Below the pieces are notes generated by a model. That model worked only from the letters and a program-made list of their open reading frames with translations. It was not told where the DNA came from and searched no databases. Shown one piece after another: positions 1 through 4,311 of a DNA stretch of 5,109 nt. The stretch comes from Nitriliruptorales bacterium (GTDB lineage Bacteria > Actinomycetota > Nitriliruptoria > Euzebyales > Egibacteraceae): NCBI GenBank assembly GCA_007133145.1, contig SLNF01000190.1, forward strand, positions 1 to 5,109, read 5' to 3'. The position numbers and the translations under genes were made by a program. The first letter of the stretch is position 1. Each line of letters opens with the position of its first letter.

Positions 1-555
1 GCGGGCCCGTTCACGCACCCCCTCGAAGGCGAGCTCGACCGCCTCGGGCTCGGGCTCGGGGCGCCAGGGCGGTGGGTCCGGTGGCCCTTCGACGTCGGGT
101 GCATCGTCGAGCAGCAGCGCGAAGAGGTCGGCGTGCTGGGCGCCAGCCATCGCGAGGTGCACCTTGCGGAAGACCGCCGTGCGCCCGCCCTCGAGGCCTT
201 CGAAGACGTAGAGCTCCCAGAGCGGCCTGTCACGGTCGAGCGGCCGCGCGATGAGCCTGCTGACGGCCTCGCCGAGCTGGGCGGCGTCACCCGGTCGGGG
301 CAGCGCGGCGTGGCGCAGGTGGTAGGAGAGGTCGAAGTCGTCGTCGTCGACCCAGCGGGGGCCGGCGCCGAGCGGCACATCGACGACCTTGCGGCGCGCG
401 AGGGGGACCTCGTGGAGGCGCGCGGCGAGACGGTCGTGGACGTCCTGGAAGCCGAGGCCGGGGGCGAAGACGCTGACCCCACCGGTGTGCAGCGGCGCGG
501 TCGGCGTGTCGAGGGCGAGCACCGAGGCGTCGCGCGGGGACAGCCGGTAGGGCAT
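1..555 (-). CDS. WS/DGAT-family O-acyltransferase, N-terminal part (truncated by window edge)
   Basis: Only the first 185 codons are present; the 3' part lies beyond position 1. Family hallmarks are the opening MPYRLSPRDASVLALDTP, LHTGGVSVF (residues 22-30), RWVDDDDFDLSYHLRH (67-82) and PLDRDRPLWELYVFEGLEGG (105-124), followed by a Pro/Glu linker near 157-171. Family members transfer acyl groups from acyl-CoA to diacylglycerol or fatty alcohol at the membrane surface, making storage lipids. The active-site motif HHxxxDG should lie at about 132-138 but reads VHLAMAG, so at least one His and the Asp are missing; activity may be altered or lost. The ATG at 555 fits the conserved N-terminus and has a purine-rich AGGGGGAG at 566-573, 10 nt upstream. 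The gene follows the ACT-domain gene by 70 bp on the same strand. The family assignment is firm; the reaction is not. Confidence 0.9.
   Translation of the reverse strand, partial: MPYRLSPRDASVLALDTPTAPLHTGGVSVFAPGLGFQDVHDRLAARLHEVPLARRKVVDVPLGAGPRWVDDDDFDLSYHLRHAALPRPGDAAQLGEAVSRLIARPLDRDRPLWELYVFEGLEGGRTAVFRKVHLAMAGAQHADLFALLLDDAPDVEGPPDPPPWRPEPEPEAVELAFEGVRERAR
43..60. repeat. Three tandem copies of a 6-bp unit (CTCGGG)
   Basis: The unit CTCGGG occurs three times head to tail and encodes a Pro-Glu-Pro-Glu-Pro-Glu stretch (residues 166-171) in the acyltransferase. This falls where WS/DGAT proteins have a proline-rich linker between the N-terminal catalytic half and the C-terminal half, so it is probably simple linker expansion rather than a DNA element. 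Confidence 0.7.
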
Positions 556-593
556 CGTCGCGTCGCTCCCCCTCGGTCGGCCAGGGCGGCACC

Positions 594-599
594 AGCCTA
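594..599 (-). promoter_or_regulatory. Possible -10 box upstream of the acyltransferase gene
   Basis: The minus strand reads TAGGCT, which fits the actinobacterial -10 consensus TANNNT and would give a leader of about 30 nt before the ATG at 555. I see no convincing -35 hexamer at 17-18 nt. The same hexamer precedes the ACT-domain gene. This is a weak call; the gene could instead be read through from upstream. Confidence 0.25.
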
Positions 600-625
600 G
601 GTCGCCGAGGAGGATCGCGGGCCGC

Positions 626-1303
626 TCAACCCGCCCGGACGCGGACCTCGCGGGCGGCACGGACCTCGGTGCCCACGGCGATCTCGGCGAGCCGGGCGAG
701 GTGGGCGAGCTCGACGCTGCGGAAGCGCGGACCCCGGGCCCGTGCGACGAGCAGCGCAGTGGTGGGCTGACCCAGCGGGGCGGCGGCGACCTCGATGCGG
801 CCGTCGGCCGACCAGGCCTCGGGCATCCAGACTGCGGCGGGCAGCCGCCGGGGTGCCTCGAGCGGCAGCCACGGCGTGGTGAGCCCGTCGAGCAGAGGGG
901 CCGCGGCGCTGCGCGCGAGGGGCTCGACGCCGCCCACGCCTTGGGCCAGCGCCGCGCTCCACGTCGCACCGAGCGCCTCGGGCAGCCGTTGCACGAGGGT
1001 GGCGACCGCGCCGCGGCCCTGCGCGACGCAGAGGGCCGCGAGGTCCATGGGGTCGAGGACGGCCGTGGCGTCGCCGCGCTGCTCGAGCGACTCGACGACC
1101 GCGCCGGGGGCGGACTCCACGGCCTCGCGCAGCGTGGCCGCGTCGACATCGACCGTCAGGCTCACGTCGTCGACGGCGACGCCGTCGCTGCGCTCGACGA
1201 CCTCGACCCGCTCGATGTCGCCGCGCAGTCGGGCGATCGCCCCAGTCACCCCGCTGAGGGCGCCGGGCCGGTCGGGCAGCGAGATCCGCAGGGCGTAGCG
1301 CAT
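626..1303 (-). CDS. ACT-domain protein with a GAF-like C-terminal half (probable amino-acid or small-ligand sensor)
   Basis: A 225-residue soluble protein. Residues 1-75 form an ACT domain: a first strand RYALRISL, then the ligand-loop signature DRPGAL (11-16), a helix VTGAIARLRG, and strands IERVEVVER and DDVSLTVDVD. ACT domains usually bind amino acids and regulate an attached or partner enzyme. Residues about 85-215 look like a diverged GAF domain: helical DPMDLAALCVAQGRG, strands LPAAVWMPEAW and GRIEVAAAPLG, TTALLVARAR, then a closing RFRSVELAHLARLAEIA that resembles GAF C-terminal helices. The GAF assignment is by pattern only. No enzyme or DNA-binding domain is visible, so it is a stand-alone sensor. 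The ATG at 1303 has an excellent Shine-Dalgarno (AGGAGG, 1311-1316) at 7 nt. The gene lies 109 bp after the 140-residue unknown gene on the same strand. Confidence 0.87.
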   Translation of the reverse strand: MRYALRISLPDRPGALSGVTGAIARLRGDIERVEVVERSDGVAVDDVSLTVDVDAATLREAVESAPGAVVESLEQRGDATAVLDPMDLAALCVAQGRGAVATLVQRLPEALGATWSAALAQGVGGVEPLARSAAAPLLDGLTTPWLPLEAPRRLPAAVWMPEAWSADGRIEVAAAPLGQPTTALLVARARGPRFRSVELAHLARLAEIAVGTEVRAAREVRVRAG

Positions 1304-1304
1304 C

Positions 1305-1323
1305 GCCTCTCCTCCTCGGAGGC
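1305..1323 (-). promoter_or_regulatory. Shine-Dalgarno of the ACT-domain gene held in a hairpin loop
   Basis: On the minus strand GCCTC (1319-1323) and GAGGC (1305-1309) can pair, leaving a 9-nt loop that contains the AGGAGG ribosome-binding site (1311-1316). The site fixes the ATG at 1303 as the start. The stem is only 5 bp, though all but one pair are GC, and this could be chance in GC-rich sequence. Confidence 0.4.
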
Positions 1324-1325
1324 CG

Positions 1326-1331
1326 AGCCTA
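1326..1331 (-). promoter_or_regulatory. Possible -10 box of the ACT-domain gene
   Basis: The minus strand reads TAGGCT (TANNNT type), 22 nt before the ATG at 1303, which would give a short leader carrying the Shine-Dalgarno. No good -35 hexamer lies at 17-18 nt. The call is weak, supported mainly by position and by the same hexamer upstream of the next gene. Confidence 0.3.
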
Positions 1332-1339
1332 CGCCGACT

Positions 1340-1353
1340 CCGTCACACGACGG
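1340..1353 (-). terminator. Small hairpin after the 140-residue gene
   Basis: CCGTC and GACGG flank a 4-nt loop about 60 nt past the stop codon of the upstream gene. The 5-bp stem has no U-tract after it. It could be a weak terminator or part of the next gene's control region. Confidence 0.25.
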
Positions 1354-1412
1354 TGAGCGCGACGTTGCCGCCCGGTTTCGGCCCCACGGCCCGCGCACGA
1401 GGCGACGCGCAG

Positions 1413-1835
1413 TCACAGCCCCGCGATGCCGAGGCGGCGGTTGAGCGCGGCGAGCGTGGCCTTCGCACCGGCGACGGCGACGTCGTCGTGGGTGAGGATC
1501 GCCGCACCGGCATAGCGCATCGGCGTGCCGGCGACGTCGACGCCGACCATCGTCGCGACCACCTCGGGCAGACCCCCGCCGGGGTCGAGGCGCTCGCACC
1601 ACTCGAGGGTGAAGCGGATCGCCTTGGGCGTGAAGGTGTCGAGCGCGGCGGTCGTCGCGCTCGCCGCCGCGAGCGCCTGCTCTTCCTCGCCCCCGCCGAG
1701 CGCGCACTCGCCGACGTAGAGCGCGGCGTGGTACTCGAGCGCCACCCGGGCGCGACGCCCCTGGGGCCCATCGATGATCGCGGCCTCGACGAGCAGGGGA
1801 CGGATCGCCTCGAAGGACTCGATGGGCTCGCTCAT
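1413..1835 (-). CDS. Hypothetical protein, internally duplicated, resembling a LeuA-type regulatory domain
   Basis: A 140-residue protein of unknown function with no signal peptide or membrane segment. It appears to contain two related units. Unit one (about 20-66) has strands RARVALEYHAALYVGECAL and helix ALAAASATTAAL (54-65). Unit two (about 90-136) has strands EVVATMVGVDVAG and MRYAGAAIL and helix AVAGAKATLAAL (120-131), then NRRLG. The two helices match at 8 of 12 positions, and each is preceded by a Tyr-x-Gly (40-42, 108-110). A paired strand-strand-helix layout ending in ALNRRL recalls the dimerisation/allosteric domain of 2-isopropylmalate synthase (LeuA), but I infer this by eye. I chose the ATG at 1835 because extending upstream would run antisense through the DUF2203 gene, and because a promoter sits just upstream. 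No Shine-Dalgarno is visible, so the mRNA may be leaderless. GTG/ATG choices further upstream are unlikely. Confidence 0.82.
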   Translation of the reverse strand: MSEPIESFEAIRPLLVEAAIIDGPQGRRARVALEYHAALYVGECALGGGEEEQALAAASATTAALDTFTPKAIRFTLEWCERLDPGGGLPEVVATMVGVDVAGTPMRYAGAAILTHDDVAVAGAKATLAALNRRLGIAGL

Positions 1836-1844
1836 GGTGCGCAG

Positions 1845-1901
1845 GAGCGTAACGGCAGGGGGAACGCTCGTCACGTCCCCTGGCGTGAGCGACAACGGCA
1901 G
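1845..1901. repeat. Direct repeat pair in the divergent promoter region
   Basis: On the plus strand GAGCGTAACGGCAG (1845-1858) recurs as GAGCGACAACGGCAG (1887-1901). Thirteen bases are shared, with a one-base length difference in the middle. The copies are 42-43 bp apart, about four helical turns. The left copy covers the -10 box of the leftward gene and the right copy ends 16 bp before the ATG of the rightward gene, as expected for paired operator sites. No regulator gene is in view. Confidence 0.45.
1846..1874 (-). promoter_or_regulatory. Promoter of the 140-residue gene (-35 / 17 nt / -10)
   Basis: The minus strand has GTGACG (1869-1874), exactly 17 nt, then TACGCT (1846-1851). This matches the actinobacterial pattern TTGAC-N17-TANNNT in four -35 positions and all fixed -10 positions. 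The -10 ends 10 nt before the ATG at 1835, so transcription should start at or within a few bases of the start codon. This agrees with the absence of a Shine-Dalgarno and suggests leaderless translation. Confidence 0.5.
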
Positions 1902-1917
1902 CGGGTAGGCAGGCGCC

Positions 1918-2250
1918 ATGGAGCGAGAGTTCAGCGTCGATGAGGCCCGCGCGCTCGTCCCCGAGGTCCGAGAGCGCGTCGACGCGATCATCACCGCGCG
2001 GCGCGAGGTCGCCCAGCTCGCCCAGGGCCCCACCGCCGAGCGCAAGGCCGCCGAGGCTCGCCTCGCCGAGGAGGTCGAGTGGTTCGTGCGCAACGGCGTG
2101 CAGGTCAAGGGCATCGCGCCGGTCGTCCTCGACTTCCCCGGCCACGTCGACGGCGAGCCTGCGCTGCTGTGCTGGCTCGAGGGTGAGACCGACCTTGCCT
2201 GGTTCCACCGTCCCGAGCACGGCTTCATGGGACGTCAGCCGCTGCCCTGA
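1918..2250 (+). CDS. DUF2203 family protein
   Basis: A 110-residue soluble protein that matches the DUF2203 family along its length; the family has no established function. Visible hallmarks in order are the N-terminal FSVDEARALVPEVRERV (5-21), a charged helical region to about residue 58, GVQVKG (60-65), VLDFPG (70-75), LLCWLEGE (83-90), WFH (95-97) and GFMGRQPLP (102-110). The helical N-terminal half followed by a compact Trp/His-rich segment is typical, and the protein is slightly shorter than many relatives. It is the only rightward gene here, divergent from the 140-residue gene with 82 bp between and convergent with lhgO with 12 bp between. The ATG at 1918 is chosen because the FS(V/L)DEAR motif starts at residue 5. 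The ribosome-binding site is weak (AGG clusters at 1907-1913). Confidence 0.92.
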   Translation: MEREFSVDEARALVPEVRERVDAIITARREVAQLAQGPTAERKAAEARLAEEVEWFVRNGVQVKGIAPVVLDFPGHVDGEPALLCWLEGETDLAWFHRPEHGFMGRQPLP

Positions 2251-2265
2251 GCCCCAGGGGCTTCA
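2248..2265. terminator. Convergent hairpin containing both stop codons
   Basis: The inverted repeat AGCCCC / A / GGGGCT (2250-2262) lies in the 12-bp gap between the convergent DUF2203 and lhgO genes. The TGA of the plus gene (2248-2250) and the complementary TCA of lhgO (2263-2265) extend the pairing with one bulged base. It can fold in either transcript and may act as a shared terminator, although no U-tract follows on either side and the loop is only about 3 nt. Confidence 0.5.
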
Positions 2266-3468
2266 GCCCGCCGCGGCGAGGTGCTCGGCGAGGTGCTCGG
2301 CGATCGCGAGCGACGCCGTCGCCGCCGGCGACGGGGCGTTGCGCACGTGGGCGATCCTCGCGTCCCCGGTGATGAGGAAGTCGTCGAGCAGGGACCCGTC
2401 GGCGCCGAGCGCCTGGGCGCGCACCCCCGCGGGTCCGCGACGGAGATCCGCGCGGGTGATCTGGGGGACGTAGCGCTGGACCTGGCGGGCCACCGGCGCC
2501 CGTCGCAGCGAGTGGTGGGCCTCGGTGAGGCCGACCCGCCAGTGCTCGCGGGCGAGCTCGCGCATACCCGGCCAGGTCGCCGCCGACCAGAGGTCGGCGG
2601 CACGGACGACGCCCCAGTGGTACCCCTCCCGGGCGAAGGCGGGTACGGCGTTGGGTCCGACCCAGACGTCGTCGTAGACCGTGCGGGTGAGGTGCACCCC
2701 GAGGAAGGGCAGGCCGTCGGCGGGCACAGGGTAGACGAGGCCGCGGACGAGGTGCGCCTTGGCGGGGTCGACGCGGAGGTACTCGCCGCGGAAGGGCACG
2801 AGACGCACCGGGGTGTCGTCCCCGCTGCGCAGGGCGAGGGTGTCGGAGTGCAGCCCCGCGCAGTTGACTGCCTGCCCGGCGTGGAGGTCCCCCCGGTCGG
2901 TGCGGAGCACGACCCCGCCGTCGCGGCGGGTGAGCTCGGTGACGGTGACGTCGAGGCGGACCTGCCCGCCCCGGCTGCGCAGGTCCGCCGCGAGGCTCTC
3001 GGCCACCGCGGCGAAGTCGGTCACCGCCGTCAGCGGGGAGTGCAGGGCGCGCAAGCCGGTGACGAACGGCTCGACCTCGCGCAGCTCGCTCGGGCCGAGC
3101 AGCGCGAGCCCTTCGACGCCGTTGGCCCGCGCCCGACGCGCGATCGCCTCGAGGCCGGCGAGCTCCTCCTCACGCGTGGCCACGACGAGCTTGCCGCGCT
3201 CGAGGTAGGGCAGTTGCCGCTCAGCGCAGTAGGCCTTGAGCCGGACGCGGCCGGCGACGCAGAGCCGGGCCTTCAGCGAGCCCTCGGGGTAGTAGAGCCC
3301 GGCGTGGACGACCCCGCTGTTGCGGGCCGACTGGTGGCGGGCGACGCGGTCCTCCTTGTCGAGGACGGCGACCGACAGGTCGGGGTGGCGCCGCAGCAGC
3401 TCGTTGGCGAGGGACAGCCCGACCAGGCCCGCGCCGACGACCGCGACGTCGTAGTGAGCCGCGCGCAT
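2263..3468 (-). CDS. lhgO: L-2-hydroxyglutarate oxidase (FAD-dependent)
   Basis: LhgO oxidises L-2-hydroxyglutarate to 2-oxoglutarate using FAD and passes electrons to the quinone pool. It removes a side product of dehydrogenases or serves glutarate/lysine catabolism. The 401 residues are close to the E. coli length. The N-terminal dinucleotide fold has GAGLVG (12-17) and VLDKED at the end of the second strand. The family signature HQSARNSGVVHAGLYY (45-60) and GSLKARLC (63-70) follow, with NCAGLHSD (202-209), PFRGEYL (225-231), LGVHLTR (256-262), VGPNAVPAF (270-278), the FAD-closing stretch GVRAQAL..DGSLLDDF (348-364) and NAPSPAATASLAIA (377-390). The ATG at 3468 has GGAAGGAG at 3477-3484, 8 nt upstream. 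No csiD/glaH or transport partner is visible, which favours a metabolite-repair role. It lies 108 bp downstream of the HAD gene, with hairpins between. Related glycerol-3-phosphate dehydrogenase-like oxidases are a less likely alternative. Confidence 0.93.
   Translation of the reverse strand: MRAAHYDVAVVGAGLVGLSLANELLRRHPDLSVAVLDKEDRVARHQSARNSGVVHAGLYYPEGSLKARLCVAGRVRLKAYCAERQLPYLERGKLVVATREEELAGLEAIARRARANGVEGLALLGPSELREVEPFVTGLRALHSPLTAVTDFAAVAESLAADLRSRGGQVRLDVTVTELTRRDGGVVLRTDRGDLHAGQAVNCAGLHSDTLALRSGDDTPVRLVPFRGEYLRVDPAKAHLVRGLVYPVPADGLPFLGVHLTRTVYDDVWVGPNAVPAFAREGYHWGVVRAADLWSAATWPGMRELAREHWRVGLTEAHHSLRRAPVARQVQRYVPQITRADLRRGPAGVRAQALGADGSLLDDFLITGDARIAHVRNAPSPAATASLAIAEHLAEHLAAAG
2274..2303. 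repeat. 12-bp in-frame tandem repeat at the 3' end of lhgO
   Basis: The unit CGGCGAGGTGCT occurs twice, followed by a partial third copy. In lhgO it encodes a repeated Ala-Glu-His-Leu near the C-terminus (residues 390-397). It keeps the reading frame and lies after the last conserved family motif, so it is likely a harmless slippage duplication. Confidence 0.75.
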
Positions 3469-3492
3469 GCGCTTCGCTCCTTCCGCGACTGA

Positions 3493-3520
3493 CCGGGCAG
3501 CTGCCCTTGGCGCCGGGCAG
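3493..3520. promoter_or_regulatory. Repeated CCGGGCAG and 12-bp palindrome upstream of lhgO
   Basis: CCGGGCAG occurs at 3493-3500 and 3513-3520, 20 bp apart (about two helical turns). The first copy is part of the perfect palindrome GGGCAGCTGCCC (3495-3506). CTGCCC at 3501-3506 can also pair with GGGCAG at 3515-3520. The position 25-52 bp before the lhgO start suits an operator or an mRNA hairpin. No protein partner can be named. Confidence 0.4.
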
Positions 3521-3531
3521 TCTAGAGCGCG

Positions 3532-3559
3532 CCCGCCACGGCGGGAGCGGCCGGCTCCC
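3532..3559 (-). terminator. Overlapping hairpins after the HAD gene
   Basis: On the minus strand GGGAGC (3554-3559) and GCTCCC (3543-3548) form a 6-bp stem with a 5-nt loop, starting 17 nt past the HAD stop codon. A second stem, CCCGC / GCGGG (3532-3545), shares bases with the first, so the two are mutually exclusive. There is no U-tract. It may be a U-less terminator or attenuator separating the HAD gene from lhgO. Confidence 0.4.
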
Positions 3560-3576
3560 CGCGCCGACCCCGCCGA

Positions 3577-4278
3577 TCAGCCGTCGACGAGACGCAGGAC
3601 GAGGTCGAGGCCGTGGGTCGGTCCCGGCGTCGGCGGCAGCAGGAGCGTGCGGATGCCGAGTTGGGCAGCGCCACCGTCGTCACGCCAGCTGTCGCCGACC
3701 ATGAGCGTGCGCGCCGGCGCGGCGTCGAGACGGCGGACCGCCTCCTCGAAGATCCCGGCGTGCGGCTTGACGACGCCGAGCTCGTAGGACAGCACGACGG
3801 TGTCGAGCAGGTCGGCGAGGCCCTCATCGTCGAGGAGCCCGCGCACGTCAACGCCGATGTTCGACACGAGGCCGGTGCGCACGCCCCGGTCGCGCAGCGC
3901 GGCGAGGACCGGCACGGCGTCGTCGTAGGGGCGCCAGGTCGTCAGCATCGTCGCGTAGAGCGCCGCGGCGAGCTCGGGGTCAACGCCCGGGTCCTGCCCG
4001 ACGACGGCAAGGAAGACGCTGCGATGCCGCTCGGGGTCGAGGTCGCGCTCGCTGGTGGGATCGAGGTCGCGGGCGTGCTCCCAGACGCGGTCGGCGAGCG
4101 CCGCGAGCCGTTGGGCGGCACGACGGCCGAGGCCCTCGTGCGCGTCACCGGGACGACCGGTGTGCCGCCATGCCCGCTCGATCCAGTCGGTGGTGTCGCC
4201 TTGGTCGACGAGCGTGGAGTGGAAGTCGAAGAGCACGGCCTCGACGGGCTCGGCGGCGCGGGGCGTCAGGGAGTCCAT
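3577..4278 (-). CDS. HAD-superfamily hydrolase
   Basis: A 233-residue soluble HAD-fold protein with a helical C1-type cap. Motif I is FDFHSTLVD (17-25), with nucleophile Asp18; motif II is the Ser of LVSN (139); motif III is Lys171 in VVKPHAGIFEEA; motif IV is VGDSWRDDGGAA (194-205) with acidic residues 196, 200 and 201. The cap spans roughly 28-115. The second Asp of the phosphatase motif DxDxT, the usual general acid/base, is His20, so activity may not be a standard phosphatase; 2-haloacid dehalogenases likewise lack that Asp. The substrate is unknown. I prefer the ATG at 4278, which has GAGG (4287-4290) at 8 nt; AGGAGG abuts the ATG too closely to help. An in-frame GTG at 4296 would add six residues. 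It follows xseB by 33 bp and is probably co-transcribed with it. Confidence 0.9.
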   Translation of the reverse strand: MDSLTPRAAEPVEAVLFDFHSTLVDQGDTTDWIERAWRHTGRPGDAHEGLGRRAAQRLAALADRVWEHARDLDPTSERDLDPERHRSVFLAVVGQDPGVDPELAAALYATMLTTWRPYDDAVPVLAALRDRGVRTGLVSNIGVDVRGLLDDEGLADLLDTVVLSYELGVVKPHAGIFEEAVRRLDAAPARTLMVGDSWRDDGGAAQLGIRTLLLPPTPGPTHGLDLVLRLVDG

Positions 4279-4311
4279 CCTCCTAGCCTCGCACACCCCC
4301 GCTCTGCGGCC

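Noticed and set aside
133..600. Plus-strand open frame opposite the acyltransferase
   Set aside because: The minus-strand frame carries clear WS/DGAT motifs; the plus-strand product is Val/Glu/Gly repeats typical of an antisense shadow.
701..1444. Long plus-strand open frame opposite the ACT-domain gene
   Set aside because: Antisense shadow: low-complexity Arg/Gly/Ala composition, no ribosome-binding site, and it crosses the end of one gene and the start of the next.
1413..2228. A longer, 271-residue form of the orphan gene starting at 2228
   Set aside because: The extra 131 residues lie antisense through the DUF2203 gene and the divergent promoter and are Ser/Arg-rich nonsense; the ATG at 1835 next to a promoter is a better start.
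2281..3492. A 403-codon open frame on the plus strand opposite lhgO
   Set aside because: It is fully antisense to lhgO, which has unmistakable family motifs. The translation is Asp/Gly/Val/Arg-rich with no recognisable domain, as expected for the complement of GC-rich codons.
4279..4296. GTG start of the HAD gene at 4296
   Set aside because: Possible but less favoured: it adds only six non-conserved residues and has a weaker ribosome-binding site than the ATG at 4278.
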